DNA of 64,000 nt from Meiothermus sp. Pnk-1 (GCF_003226535.1 NZ_QKOB01000006.1:312440-376439); one strand, 5' to 3'; shown: positions 9,312 through 18,460, counted from the first letter of the stretch. The notes: generated by a model from the sequence alone, not told the origin. Program-made: numbers and translations.

Positions 9312-9378
9312 AAGGTCGCTCGATCGACTCGCTGTGCTCCGCGGTAGGTTTGTTGTGGAAAGCTCTAACGGAGAGTTT

Positions 9379-11646
9379 ATGTCTGAACGAATCGAAGAAC
9401 TGATCTCGCAGATGACCCTCGAGGAAAAAGCCGCCCTCTGCACCGGAGCCGGTCCTTGGAGCACAACCCCCATCCCCCGCCTAGGCATCCCCCAGTTGAC
9501 CGTCTCGGATGGGCCGCACGGGGTGCGGCGGGTGGCCAACCCGAACGAGATAGCCTCTCCGAGCCTGCCCGCCACCTGTTTCCCCACGGCTTCGTGCCTG
9601 GCCGCGACGTGGAATACCGATCTGGTGCGCGCGGTGGGAAAGGCGATCGGAGAGGAAGCTCGAGCGCTCGGGGTAGACGTGGTACTCGGCCCCGGCAACA
9701 ACATGAAGCGCACCCCCTTGTGTGGGCGCAACTTTGAATATTTTTCGGAAGATCCTTACCTCTCGGGTGAGCTCGCCGCCAGCTACATCCAGGGCGTACA
9801 GAGCGAAGGCGTGGGCACTTCCCTCAAGCATTACGCGGTCAATAATCAGGAGTTTCAGCGCTTTAGCATCAGCGCCGAGGTAGACGAGCGCACCTTGCGC
9901 GAAATCTACCTGTCCGCCTTCGAACGCGCCGTCAAGAAAGCCCATCCCTGGACAGTGATGTGTTCGTACAACAAGGTCAACGGCACCCATGCCTCTGAGC
10001 ATTCCCTACTGCTCACGGAAATTCTCAAGGGAGAGTGGGGTTTCGAGGGGTTGGTGGTCTCAGACTGGGGCGCCGTGCACGACCGAGTGGCTTCCTTGCA
10101 AGCCGGGCTCGACCTCGAGATGCCCGGCCCCAAGCCGCGCCATACCCAAGCCGTAATCGCGGCGGTACGCAGCGGAAAGCTGGCGGAGTCCAAGCTCAAC
10201 GAGGCGGTACGGCGCATTTTGCGGATTGTCTTCAAGGCCGCTGAGACCCCTAAAGGAGGCACCTTCGATGTAGAAGCCCACCACGCCCTGGCCCGGAAAG
10301 CCGCTGCAGAGGGCATGGTGTTGCTCAAGAACAAGGGTCTGCTGCCCCTGCGGAATCCTAGGCGCATCGCAGTGATCGGCCGTTCGGCCCTGCACCCCCA
10401 GTTCCAAGGCGGGGGCAGCTCTAACGTAAACCCCACTCGGGTAGACATCCCTCTGGAGGAGCTGCGTAGGGCAGCTACGGGCGCGGTGATCACCTTTAGT
10501 GAAGGCTATCCGTTGGGTCTTGATGAAGATCCCGCCCTCATCGAGGAGGCGGTGATCCAAGCCCAGCAAGCCGAGGTCGCGCTGATCTTTGCGGCCCTGC
10601 CCCCTGCGGTGGAGTCGGAGGGCTATGACCGTCCCTATCTGGGCCTCACCCCTCAGCAAGTAGCCCTCATCCAAGCTGTGAGCCGGGCCCAACCCCACAC
10701 TGCGGTGATACTCAACACCGGCTCGGCGGTAGAGATGAGCTCGTGGATCGAAGGGGTGGAGGCGGTGCTACAAGGGTGGCTGATGGGCCAGGCCGGAGCT
10801 GGAGCCATCGCCGATATCCTCTTTGGCCGCATCAACCCCTCCGGCAAGCTGGCAGAGACTTTTCCCCTGCGCCTGCAGGACACCCCAGCCTACCTCAATT
10901 TTCCTGGCGAGAACGGCCAGGTACGTTACGGAGAGGGCTTGTTCATCGGCTACCGCTACTACGATGCCAAGGAAATCCCGGTGCTCTTTCCCTTCGGCCA
11001 TGGCCTCTCCTACACCACCTTCGAATACCGCGACCTTCGGGTCTCCGCCGAAACCTTCAAGGACATCGAGGGCCTTGGCGTCTCGTTCGAAGTGGGCAAC
11101 ACCGGTCAGGTAGCAGGTCAAGAGGTGGTGCAAATCTACGTGCGTGACGTGAAATCCAAGCTGATACGCCCGCCGAAAGAGCTCAAGGGGTTCGCCAAGC
11201 TCGAGCTACAGCCCGGCGAGACCCAGACGGTGAGCGTGATGCTAGACTTCCGCGCCTTCGCCTACTACCACCCCGGCTACAGGCGCTGGATCACCGAAGA
11301 CGGGGAGTTTGAAATCTTAGTGGGGGCTTCGGCAGCAGATATCCGCCTTCGCAAGACGGTAGTGCTAGAATCCACGCTTGACCTTCCCTCGCTCCTCAAT
11401 CTCGAGTCCACCCCGCGCGAATGGCTCGAGGACAAGCGAGGACGCGCAGTGCTCGAGCCGATGCTCAATGACCTCGTGCGGCAAATGGGGGCAGCGATGG
11501 GAACCGGTGAACAGGCCATCGGGATGGATATGATGGGATTTATCCTCGACACCCCTTTGCGCAGCGTGCTGGGGTTTCAGGAGAGCCTCCTGCCCACTTC
11601 CGCTGAAGAGATCGTACAGGCGCTGCTTGCACGGGTGCGGGGCTAA
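9379..11646 (+). CDS. Glycoside hydrolase family 3 beta-glucosidase
   Basis: 755 residues from ATG 9379, which has an ACGGAGAG ribosome binding site; an earlier in-frame start is not supported. The N-terminal TIM-barrel domain has KHYAVNNQE and the nucleophile motif VVSDWGA (Asp229); the alpha/beta sandwich domain follows (about 320-530), then a fibronectin-type-III-like domain (about 590-670: EVVQIYVRD to GASAADIRL). A C-terminal helical extension of about 80 residues follows. There is no signal peptide, so it acts in the cytoplasm on beta-glucosides or cello-oligosaccharides taken up by the ABC importer encoded just upstream. Confidence 0.93.
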   Translation: MSERIEELISQMTLEEKAALCTGAGPWSTTPIPRLGIPQLTVSDGPHGVRRVANPNEIASPSLPATCFPTASCLAATWNTDLVRAVGKAIGEEARALGVDVVLGPGNNMKRTPLCGRNFEYFSEDPYLSGELAASYIQGVQSEGVGTSLKHYAVNNQEFQRFSISAEVDERTLREIYLSAFERAVKKAHPWTVMCSYNKVNGTHASEHSLLLTEILKGEWGFEGLVVSDWGAVHDRVASLQAGLDLEMPGPKPRHTQAVIAAVRSGKLAESKLNEAVRRILRIVFKAAETPKGGTFDVEAHHALARKAAAEGMVLLKNKGLLPLRNPRRIAVIGRSALHPQFQGGGSSNVNPTRVDIPLEELRRAATGAVITFSEGYPLGLDEDPALIEEAVIQAQQAEVALIFAALPPAVESEGYDRPYLGLTPQQVALIQAVSRAQPHTAVILNTGSAVEMSSWIEGVEAVLQGWLMGQAGAGAIADILFGRINPSGKLAETFPLRLQDTPAYLNFPGENGQVRYGEGLFIGYRYYDAKEIPVLFPFGHGLSYTTFEYRDLRVSAETFKDIEGLGVSFEVGNTGQVAGQEVVQIYVRDVKSKLIRPPKELKGFAKLELQPGETQTVSVMLDFRAFAYYHPGYRRWITEDGEFEILVGASAADIRLRKTVVLESTLDLPSLLNLESTPREWLEDKRGRAVLEPMLNDLVRQMGAAMGTGEQAIGMDMMGFILDTPLRSVLGFQESLLPTSAEEIVQALLARVRG

Positions 11647-11652
11647 AGCTTA

Positions 11653-11679
11653 CCCCTCGAGCCCGATGGGCTCGAGGGG
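11653..11679. terminator. Hairpin terminator between the beta-glucosidase and tRNA genes
   Basis: A perfect 12-bp inverted repeat (CCCCTCGAGCCC, 3-nt loop GAT, complement) 6 nt after the beta-glucosidase stop. No clear T run follows on the plus strand. It lies between convergent units, so it may serve both. Confidence 0.7.
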
Positions 11680-11684
11680 ATTGC

Positions 11685-11761
11685 TGGCGGGCCCGAGAGG
11701 ATTCGAACCCCTGGCCTACTGATCCGTAGTCAGTCGCTCTATCCAGCTGAGCTACGGGCCC
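11685..11761 (-). tRNA. tRNA-Arg, anticodon ACG
   Basis: The minus strand folds as a complete cloverleaf: acceptor GGGCCCG pairs with CGGGCCC, the anticodon stem ACTGA/TCAGT encloses loop CTACGGA with anticodon ACG (reads CGN Arg codons after A34 to inosine editing), and the T-loop GTTCGAATC is present. The 3' CCA is encoded (complement at 11685-11687). Confidence 0.96.
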
Positions 11762-11860
11762 TAGCTTTACGCTCGCTCGAGCGCGTCCTGTAAGATAGCA
11801 CAGCCCCCGAAGGCTGTCAATAACGACCTTGTTGGTCGGCTCCAGCCTATACTGGGCTCA

Positions 11861-13075
11861 ATGCAACCCTTTACCCCAAGCTGGTACACGGTCTTAGCCT
11901 CTTACTGGTTTGCCACTAGCTTCAAATGGGCCGCCGTCCTTTTGGCCTTGCTCCCGGAACGGGTAGCGCAACTGGTAGCTAACGAGCAAAAGGCTGGAGC
12001 CCTGGGCCTTTTGTTCGCCACCGGCGCAGTGATGGCTTTGATTGGCCCTCCACTGACGGGCTACTTTTCCGACCGCTTTGGGCGACGGATGCCTTTTCTG
12101 GCCATCGGGGCCGTGCTCACCGCCGTGGCTTTGGTCTGGATGGCCCACGCCCCTAGCTACGCAGTGCTGTTTGCGGCCTACATCCTCTTGCAGATCGCCG
12201 ATGACCTTGGCACCGGCCCCTACTCAGCCCTGATCCCTGATCTGGTGCCCCGCTCCAAGCGGGGGACCGCCTCGGGGTACTTGGGAACCATGCAGATGGT
12301 CGGAAACATCGTGGCAGCGGTGCTGATTTTCTCTTTACCCAGCATCGCCGGGCAGTTTTACGTGCTGGCTGGGGTCAATTTGCTCGCAGCGCTGCTCATT
12401 TTGCGGACGATCCAGGAAGTGCCTGGGCTACGCCAGCGGCAGCTCGGCTTCGTGCAGAGCATGCTAGCCCCCTGGAGAAACCCCGATTTCCGCTGGGTGT
12501 GGGCCACCCGTTTCTTCGCCATGCTAGGCCAGTACAGTGTGCAGACCTACTTGCTGTACTACCTGAGCGACGTGGTCCGCACCTTCGACGCCTTCGGTTT
12601 GCGCCTCGCCGACGCAACCCAAGCGGTAGGGGTATTGGGGCTGATGATCTTCGTGGGGGGGGCGCTCTCGGCCGTCTACGCCGGGCGTCGCTCGGACCAA
12701 CTGGGGCGCAAACGCCCGATCTACATCTCGGGGGTTGGGCTATCGTTGGTGGTGTTGCCGATTCTGCTCTTGCCCCGTTTTGATCTGCTGGTGGTGTTGG
12801 CCCTGGTCTTCGGGGTGTTTTTCGGCGTCTATCTAGCGGTGGACTGGGCCCTGGTCGCGGATGTGCTTCCCGATCCCGAGGGCTACGCCACCGACATGGG
12901 GCTATGGCAGACTTCCATCGTGCTGCCCCAGGTCATCGCGGGGAGCTTCGGCGGGCTGATTGACCGGGCCAACCAAGCCTCGGCAGGCTCGGGGTATACC
13001 TTGGTCTTCCTGATGGCGGCAGGGTTTTTTCTGCTGGGAACGCTTCTGGTGCGGCAGATTCGCGGGGCCCGTTAA
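11861..13075 (+). CDS. Major facilitator superfamily transporter
   Basis: 404 residues, twelve predicted membrane helices. The MFS loop motif between helices 2 and 3 reads GYFSDRFGRRMPF (G-x-x-x-D-R-x-G-R-R), and a second copy is in the C-terminal half (AGRRSDQLGRKRPI). It probably exports or imports a small solute such as a sugar, but the substrate cannot be assigned. A TATACT box at 11848-11853 is only 7 nt before the ATG and there is no ribosome binding site, so the mRNA is probably leaderless. A CGACC/GGTCG inverted repeat lies just upstream. Confidence 0.9.
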   Translation: MQPFTPSWYTVLASYWFATSFKWAAVLLALLPERVAQLVANEQKAGALGLLFATGAVMALIGPPLTGYFSDRFGRRMPFLAIGAVLTAVALVWMAHAPSYAVLFAAYILLQIADDLGTGPYSALIPDLVPRSKRGTASGYLGTMQMVGNIVAAVLIFSLPSIAGQFYVLAGVNLLAALLILRTIQEVPGLRQRQLGFVQSMLAPWRNPDFRWVWATRFFAMLGQYSVQTYLLYYLSDVVRTFDAFGLRLADATQAVGVLGLMIFVGGALSAVYAGRRSDQLGRKRPIYISGVGLSLVVLPILLLPRFDLLVVLALVFGVFFGVYLAVDWALVADVLPDPEGYATDMGLWQTSIVLPQVIAGSFGGLIDRANQASAGSGYTLVFLMAAGFFLLGTLLVRQIRGAR

Positions 13076-13105
13076 CTTGCTCTTGCCGAGAGAACCTCGT
13101 TCGCA

Positions 13106-13134
13106 TTGACGAGGACAATACCGTCCTATACGAT
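13106..13134 (+). promoter_or_regulatory. Promoter of the TRAP transporter genes
   Basis: TTGACG at 13106-13111, a 17-nt spacer, and TACGAT at 13129-13134. dctQ starts at 13161 behind AAGGGAGG, so unlike many neighbours this is a leadered transcript. Confidence 0.6.
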
Positions 13135-13160
13135 GATCGGGTCAGTTTAAGGGAGGTCGC

Positions 13161-13757
13161 ATGAGGTTCTTGCTGGGTATCTCACGGGCCATCGACGCAC
13201 TTAGCCTGGGCGTCAACAAAGCGGTCATCTGGTTGGTTTTGCTGGCGACTTTGGTCTCGGCGGGCAATGCCCTGGTGCGCTACGCGCTGCACAGCAGTTC
13301 AAACGCCTGGCTCGAGCTGCAATGGATCATGTTCGGGGCCATCTTCCTGCTGGGGGCCAGCTACACCTTGATGAAGAATGGGCACGTCCGGGTGGACGTG
13401 CTCTATGGCAAGTACCCCCCCAAGGTCAAGCTCTGGGTGGATTTGCTGGGAACGCTTTTCTTTCTGATCCCTACCGCGGTGGTGATCTTTCTGACCTCGC
13501 TGCCTTGGGTAGCCAACTCCATCAGCACCCGGGAAATGTCGCCGGACGCCGGAGGGCTGCCCTACTGGCCGATCAAGCTCATGATCCCTGTAGCCATCGT
13601 TCTGCTGATCCTACAGGCCATCTCCGAGGTCATAAAGCGTTTGGCCATGCTCACCGGTCACCTGGAAATTCCCGAGTACGTGACCGAAGAGGAAGCCGAA
13701 GTGGAAGAGGTCAAAGCCATTGTGGCCCAAGGTGACCCGAAGGAGGAGAGACCGTGA
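13161..13757 (+). CDS. dctQ: TRAP transporter small permease, DctQ type
   Basis: 198 residues with four predicted transmembrane helices; the DctQ signature region is W-x-E-x-Q-W (WLELQWIMFGAIFLLGASY) followed by HVRVDVLYGKYPP. DctQ is the small membrane subunit of sodium-dependent TRAP carriers. A charged C-terminal tail rich in Glu extends beyond the last helix. It overlaps dctM by 4 nt (GTGA), so the two are translationally coupled. Confidence 0.93.
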   Translation: MRFLLGISRAIDALSLGVNKAVIWLVLLATLVSAGNALVRYALHSSSNAWLELQWIMFGAIFLLGASYTLMKNGHVRVDVLYGKYPPKVKLWVDLLGTLFFLIPTAVVIFLTSLPWVANSISTREMSPDAGGLPYWPIKLMIPVAIVLLILQAISEVIKRLAMLTGHLEIPEYVTEEEAEVEEVKAIVAQGDPKEERP

Positions 13758-15106
13758 GCTTCGAGGTAATGGCCCCGCTGATGTTCGTGGGCTTGATCGT
13801 CTTTTTGCTCTTAGGGTACCCGGTGGCCTTCTCGCTGGGGGCGGTGGGCTTGCTATTCGGCTGGATTGGGGTGCACTACGACTTCATCCAGCCGGTGTTC
13901 TTGCAAAACATCCCCCTGCGCATCTTCGATACTTTGAAAAACCAGACCCTGCTGGCCGTCCCCTTCTTCACCTTCATGGGCTTGATCCTCGAGCGCAGCG
14001 GTATGGCCGAGGACTTGCTGGACACGATCGGACAGCTGTTCGGACGGCTGCGCGGCGGGATCGCCTATGCCGTGATCTTGGTAGGCGCCTTGCTGGGGGC
14101 TACGACCGGCGTGGTGGCGGCCTCGGTGATTGCGATGGGGCTCATCTCGCTACCGGTGATGCTGCGCTATGGCTACTCCCCGCGGGTCGCCTCGGGGGTG
14201 ATCGCGGCCTCGGGCACCCTAGCCCAGATCGTCCCCCCCAGCCTGGTCCTCATCGTCATGGCGGATCAGCTCGGCGTGAGCGTAGGCGACATGTACCGTG
14301 GGGCCTTGGTTCCCAGCCTTATCCTCACCGGGCTCTATCTGGTCTATGTAATCTTAGTCAGCCTGTTCAACCCCAAAGCGGTGCCCGGCTTGCCCGAGGA
14401 GGCTCGCACCCACCGCGGAGTCCAGTTGGCCGTGCGGGTGCTTACGGTCATGATTCCGCCCTTAGTGCTCATCTTTTTGGTGCTGGGCACTATCTTTCTC
14501 GGGGTAGCTACCCCCACCGAGGGCGGGGCCATGGGGGCGGTGGGCGCGCTGGTGCTGGCTGCCTTGCGACGGCGGCTGAGCCTGAAGATACTGCTCCAGG
14601 CCATGGAGTCCACCGCCCGGCTTACCTCGTTCGTGGCCTTCATCCTGGTGGGCTCGCGCATCTTCAGCCTGGTGTTCGTGGGCGTGGACGGGGATCGCTG
14701 GGTGGAAAACCTGCTCAAAACCGCCCTGCCCGACAACCCCATCGCTTTCTTGCTGGTCATCAACCTGCTGGTTTTCTTGATCGCCTTCTTCCTAGATTAT
14801 TTCGAAATCGCCTTCATCATCATCCCGCTGATCTTGCCCGCGGTGACGGGAATTATGGAAGGGCTCTACCCGGAAGACTACAAGATCGGGCTGTACTGGT
14901 TTGGGGTGATGTTGGGGGTCAATCTACAGACCTCGTTCATGCACCCGCCCTTTGGTTTTGCCCTGTTTTTCCTGCGCAGCGTGGCCCCGCCCAACCTCAA
15001 AACTTCGGATATCTACTGGGGGGCGGTACCCTTCGTGCTGATCCAGCTCATCATGACGTTGGTCCTGCTCTTCAACCCTCAGCTGGTCACCCACTGGCTA
15101 AAGTAA
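13754..15106 (+). CDS. dctM: TRAP transporter large permease, DctM type
   Basis: 450 residues, multiple hydrophobic helices, typical for DctM. Family segments visible: LAVPFFTFMGLILERSGMAEDL, GATTGVVAASVIAMG, and the C-terminal NLQTSFMHPPFGFALFFLR. It forms the sodium-driven translocation path with DctQ. The binding protein DctP is encoded convergently on the other strand, an unusual arrangement since the three genes normally share one transcript. Start GTG 13754 overlaps the dctQ stop. Confidence 0.95.
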   Translation: MSFEVMAPLMFVGLIVFLLLGYPVAFSLGAVGLLFGWIGVHYDFIQPVFLQNIPLRIFDTLKNQTLLAVPFFTFMGLILERSGMAEDLLDTIGQLFGRLRGGIAYAVILVGALLGATTGVVAASVIAMGLISLPVMLRYGYSPRVASGVIAASGTLAQIVPPSLVLIVMADQLGVSVGDMYRGALVPSLILTGLYLVYVILVSLFNPKAVPGLPEEARTHRGVQLAVRVLTVMIPPLVLIFLVLGTIFLGVATPTEGGAMGAVGALVLAALRRRLSLKILLQAMESTARLTSFVAFILVGSRIFSLVFVGVDGDRWVENLLKTALPDNPIAFLLVINLLVFLIAFFLDYFEIAFIIIPLILPAVTGIMEGLYPEDYKIGLYWFGVMLGVNLQTSFMHPPFGFALFFLRSVAPPNLKTSDIYWGAVPFVLIQLIMTLVLLFNPQLVTHWLK

Positions 15107-15111
15107 ACACG

Positions 15112-15144
15112 ATTCCCACACCGCTATCTACGCGGTGTGGGAAT
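15112..15144. terminator. Bidirectional terminator between dctM and dctP
   Basis: A perfect 13-bp stem (ATTCCCACACCGC and its complement) around a 7-nt loop, lying in the 48-nt gap between the two convergent stops. Confidence 0.8.
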
Positions 15145-15154
15145 GGGTAGTTTC

Positions 15155-16237
15155 TTATCCCACGTTGGGGAAAGCGAACTGCTCGTAGCCCAGCTCGTAC
15201 ACCGCAAAGGCCTTGTACTCGTCGTCACGGAACTTCCGCCAGGCGGTGTAAACTTTTTTGTAGGTGGCGTCTTTGGCGGCCTCCTCCTCGTACCAATCAA
15301 AGGCTGCCTTCTGGCCAGCCTTGAGAATCTCGTTGGGGAACTTGCGCAAGCGCACTCCGTTTTTGAGCAAGCGCTGCAAGGCCTCGGGGTTTACCTTATC
15401 GTACTTGGCCAGCATGGTGAGGTTGGCCTCGGCGGCGGCTACCTCAAAGGCTTGCTGGTAGTCCTTGGGGAGCTTCTTCCATTCGTTGAGGTTTATGTAG
15501 AACGAAAGTTGCGGCCCTGGCTCCCAAAAGCCCGGATAGTAGTAGTACTTGGCGATTTTGTAAAAGCCTAGCTTCTCGTCGTCGTACGGGCCTACCCACT
15601 CGGTGGCGTCAATGGTGCCGCGCTCCAAAGCGGGGTAGATATCCCCCCCCGCCAACACCTGCGGAACCACCCCCAAGCGGCTCATCACCACGCCGCCGGG
15701 GCCAGGGATACGCATCTTGATGCCCTTGAGGTCGGCAGCGCTGTTGATCTCCTTGCGGAACCAGCCTCCCATCTGGGCACCAGTGTTCCCGCCGGGGAAG
15801 TTGATGATGTTGAAGTCAGCGAAGATCGAGCGGAACAGCTCGAGCCCGCCCCCGTAATACATCCACGCATTCTGCTGGCGGGCCGTAAGGCCAAAGGGTA
15901 CCGCAGCATCATAGGCCAGCACCTGGGCCTTGCCGACGAAGTAGTAGCTGGCGGTATGGCCGACTTCTACCGTCCCCTGCTGGACCGCGTCGAGCACCTG
16001 GAGACCCGGTACGATCTCGCCTGCGGGGAAGGTGCGGATCTGGAACTTCCCATCGGTGAGCTGGCTCACCCGATCGGCCAGCACTTCGGCTGCCCCGAAG
16101 ATGGTATCGAGGCTTTTGGGGAAGCTGCTCGCCAAGCGCCAGCGAATGGTCGGGGTGGCTTGTGCAAAGACCGGACCGAACGCGGTACTGGCCGCTACGC
16201 CCACCCCGGCTTTCTTGAGGAAACTGCGTCTATCCAC
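15155..16237 (-). CDS. dctP: TRAP transporter substrate-binding protein, DctP/TakP type
   Basis: 360 residues. The N-terminus DRRSFLKKAGVGVAASTAFG is a twin-arginine signal with an A-x-A-like end (VFAQA). The mature part matches the TakP-like branch that binds 2-oxo acids or lactate (LASSFPKSLDTIFGAAEVLADRV; KMRIPGPGGVVMSRLG; TEWVGPYDDEKLGFYK). It delivers substrate to DctQM encoded convergently. The start is GTG at 16237 behind AGGAGG. Sec-independent export is inferred from the RR-x-F-L-K pattern, and a small hydroxy- or keto-carboxylate is the most probable ligand. Confidence 0.92.
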   Translation of the reverse strand: MDRRSFLKKAGVGVAASTAFGPVFAQATPTIRWRLASSFPKSLDTIFGAAEVLADRVSQLTDGKFQIRTFPAGEIVPGLQVLDAVQQGTVEVGHTASYYFVGKAQVLAYDAAVPFGLTARQQNAWMYYGGGLELFRSIFADFNIINFPGGNTGAQMGGWFRKEINSAADLKGIKMRIPGPGGVVMSRLGVVPQVLAGGDIYPALERGTIDATEWVGPYDDEKLGFYKIAKYYYYPGFWEPGPQLSFYINLNEWKKLPKDYQQAFEVAAAEANLTMLAKYDKVNPEALQRLLKNGVRLRKFPNEILKAGQKAAFDWYEEEAAKDATYKKVYTAWRKFRDDEYKAFAVYELGYEQFAFPNVG

Positions 16238-16294
16238 ATCGCCTCCTAAGAAGGGTTTTTCGCACTACTGGGTGCGAGGTGATTATATGCAACT

Positions 16295-16326
16295 CCCGAC
16301 CCCGGTTCAAGCTGATAGGGGTCGGG
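16295..16326. terminator. Hairpin downstream of the lipoprotein gene
   Basis: CCCGACCCC at 16295-16303 and GGGGTCGGG at 16318-16326 form a 9-bp stem with a 14-nt loop, 22 nt after the lipoprotein stop. No T run. Confidence 0.5.
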
Positions 16327-16347
16327 AAAGTCGCCAGGGGGCAACCT

Positions 16348-16863
16348 CTACTGGGTGATGTAGAAGTAGGTATCGCGCACGTCGCGCACCTGGGCCCCGC
16401 TCAGCTGAAGGTAGCTGCTGGTGCGGCTGTTGAAGCCATCGCTATAAATCCGCCCTTCAAAACGCACCGAGGCCGGAGCAGGGGTGTTGGTGTAAATGGC
16501 CCGCACCTGTTGCAAGCCCAGGGGGTAGGTCAGGGTGTACTGGATCTGCCGGCTGGCCAGAGGGAGGGTGTAGGTACCGGGGTTGAGGTAGTAGCGGTCG
16601 AACTCGTAGGCCCGGCCATCGGGATCTACCCCGACCAGGGCGATGTAACCGGGGCGATTCAAGCTGATCACAAAGCGCACGGCTTCCCCAACCCGGTAAT
16701 AACTGCCTTCTCCGCGGTCCGGGCGGAACTGGGTGATGACGGGGCTCAGCTCCACGCCAAAGCCTACCCCCACGCTCACCGTACCGGGGCGAACGCCAAT
16801 CGTACAGGCCGAAAGCAGCAGCGCCAGCAACACCAGGCTTGGCAGTCTCAGGCTCAATCCCAT
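16348..16863 (-). CDS. Lipoprotein with a DUF4384-like domain
   Basis: 171 residues. The signal sequence ends in a lipobox (LLLSAC), so Cys20 should be lipidated and the protein anchored at the cell surface. Residues about 50-150 resemble DUF4384 (YRVGEAVRFVISLNRPGYIAL, then GRAYEFDRYYLNPGTY), a beta-sandwich domain found in many envelope proteins of Thermus and Deinococcus. Function unknown. A TAGCCT box lies 6 nt before the ATG, suggesting a leaderless transcript. Confidence 0.85.
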   Translation of the reverse strand: MGLSLRLPSLVLLALLLSACTIGVRPGTVSVGVGFGVELSPVITQFRPDRGEGSYYRVGEAVRFVISLNRPGYIALVGVDPDGRAYEFDRYYLNPGTYTLPLASRQIQYTLTYPLGLQQVRAIYTNTPAPASVRFEGRIYSDGFNSRTSSYLQLSGAQVRDVRDTYFYITQ

Positions 16864-16918
16864 GCCTTTAGGCTACCGAAGCAATCTGAAGGAGGGCTGA
16901 ACTGCCTTCCAACCTCGG

Positions 16919-17542
16919 TTAACTAAAGAGCAGAGCTCGCACCGGGGCGAAGGTCTTACGGTGGACCGGCGAGGGACCCAGGCGGCGCAAGCTCTCCCGA
17001 TGCAGCGCGGTGCCGTAGCCTTTGTGGGTGGCAAAGCCGTAGCCGGGATACTGCGCCTCCAGCTCGAGCATATGCCGGTCCCGCGCCACCTTGGCCAAGA
17101 TACTCGCCGCTGCCACGGTAGGGCTATCCCGATCCGCCTTGGGCGGGCAGCGGAACAAGCAAGCAGGACCCCGCCACTCCCGCTCGAGCCGAAGGCAATC
17201 TGTGAGCAAGGCATCGGGCAACAGCGGCAAACCCTCGAGGGCTCGCCGCGCGGCCAGATGGGTGGCTTTGAGGATCCCCAGCCGCTCGATCTCATCTACC
17301 TCGGCGAATCCCACCCCCCAGCCCAGCGCCACCGCCTTGACCCTGGCCTCGAGGGCTTCCCGCTGCCGGGCGCTGAGGGTCTTGGAATCGCGGAAAGGGT
17401 ATTCTCCCCTCCTCAGGACCACCGCTCCCGCTACCACCGGCCCCGCCCAGGCCCCCCGGCCGGCCTCGTCCACCCCGGCGACCCGTAGCCCAGCTTCCCA
17501 CCAATCCCTCTCAAGCGGGGGAAATTCGCCCTCCGACCTCAT
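16919..17542 (-). CDS. rnhB: Ribonuclease HII
   Basis: 207 residues. The RNase HII core starts with VAGVDEAGRGAWAGPVVAGAVV; Asp25 and Glu26 are the first two acidic metal ligands, followed by the lysine-containing strand FRDSKTLS and by LLTDCL (third Asp). The C-terminal ASILAKVARDRHM segment is diagnostic for the family. It removes ribonucleotides from DNA and RNA primers. TAGAGT lies 8 nt before the ATG (leaderless type), and the gene is divergent from uppS with only 47 nt between start codons. Confidence 0.96.
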   Translation of the reverse strand: MRSEGEFPPLERDWWEAGLRVAGVDEAGRGAWAGPVVAGAVVLRRGEYPFRDSKTLSARQREALEARVKAVALGWGVGFAEVDEIERLGILKATHLAARRALEGLPLLPDALLTDCLRLEREWRGPACLFRCPPKADRDSPTVAAASILAKVARDRHMLELEAQYPGYGFATHKGYGTALHRESLRRLGPSPVHRKTFAPVRALLFS

Positions 17543-17589
17543 GTTTAGCTACTCTAATTGGCCCCTGGGGAAAGTGCTACTCTTGAAGG

Positions 17590-18417
17590 GTGGCAGCTAC
17601 GGCTTCTCCCTCCTGGCCGGCCCGTGCGCTCGGCTGGGTCAAAGCCCTCACCAAGCCCCTGTACTGGTGGTATGAGCGCCGCCTCGAGCGGGAGGTGCGC
17701 GGCGGCCATGTCCCCAGGCACCTAGGAATGATCCTCGATGGCAACCGGCGCTTTGCCCGCAGCCTGGGGCTAGAGAGCCATCAAGGACACGAGTTCGGGG
17801 TAGCCAAAGCCTACGAGGTGCTCGAGTGGTGCCTGGAGCTAGGGATCAAAACCGTCACGGTGTGGGTCTTCAGCACCGACAACTGGAGCCGCAGCCAAAA
17901 GGAAGTCGAGACCCTGATGAACCTCTTCGTCAAGGAGGCCCGGCGCATGGCGGTAGACCCGCGCATCCACGCCAACGAGGTGCGGGTCAAGGTCATCGGG
18001 CGGCGCGATCGCTTCCCCCCCAAAGTATTGGAGGCCCTGGAGGAGCTCGAGCGGGCCACCGAGCAACACGAGGGCATGCTCTTGCAAATCGCCATGGGCT
18101 ATGGCGGGCGCGAGGAGATCGTGGATGCGGTCAAAGCTCTGCTGCTCGAAGCTGCCCAAACCGGTAAAAGCCCGGAGGAACTGGCCTCCGAGCTCGACAT
18201 CGAGCATATCGGCGAGCGCCTGTACACCGCTGGGGTTCCCGATCCCGATTTCATCATCCGCACCTCGGGCGAGGTGCGGCTATCGGGCTTTTTGCTGTGG
18301 CAAAGCGCCCATAGCGAGTACTATTTCTTCGACGCCTTGTGGCCCGCTTTCCGCAAGGTGGACTTCCTGCGGGCCATCCGCAGCTATCAAGGGCGCGAAC
18401 GGCGGTTCGGGCGTTAG
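17590..18417 (+). CDS. uppS: Isoprenyl transferase (undecaprenyl diphosphate synthase family)
   Basis: 275 residues. The catalytic motif GMILDGNRRFAR contains Asp50; STDNWSRSQKEV and the C-terminal PDFIIRTSGEVRLSGFLLWQSAHSEYYF are the other family motifs. It builds the cis-polyprenyl diphosphate lipid carrier for cell wall and glycan synthesis by condensing isopentenyl diphosphate. Start is GTG at 17590, preceded at 6 nt by TACTCT and by an in-frame stop just upstream, so a leaderless start fits best. The N-terminal 40 residues before the core are longer than in E. coli UppS. Confidence 0.95.
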   Translation: MAATASPSWPARALGWVKALTKPLYWWYERRLEREVRGGHVPRHLGMILDGNRRFARSLGLESHQGHEFGVAKAYEVLEWCLELGIKTVTVWVFSTDNWSRSQKEVETLMNLFVKEARRMAVDPRIHANEVRVKVIGRRDRFPPKVLEALEELERATEQHEGMLLQIAMGYGGREEIVDAVKALLLEAAQTGKSPEELASELDIEHIGERLYTAGVPDPDFIIRTSGEVRLSGFLLWQSAHSEYYFFDALWPAFRKVDFLRAIRSYQGRERRFGR

Positions 18418-18422
18418 CAGGC

Positions 18423-18449
18423 TTGACATATCCGGGCAGCTTGTATACC
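18423..18449 (+). promoter_or_regulatory. Promoter of the lysine biosynthesis operon
   Basis: TTGACA at 18423-18428, then TATACC at 18444-18449 (15-nt spacer) or TACCCT at 18446-18451 (17-nt spacer). The leader peptide starts at 18461, so the message begins only a few nt before it. Confidence 0.65.
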
Positions 18450-18460
18450 CTTCTTCCAGG

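Noticed and set aside
13720..15150. 476-codon frame overlapping dctM in another phase
   Set aside because: Arg/Gly/Pro-rich translation in a shifted frame; dctM has full family similarity.
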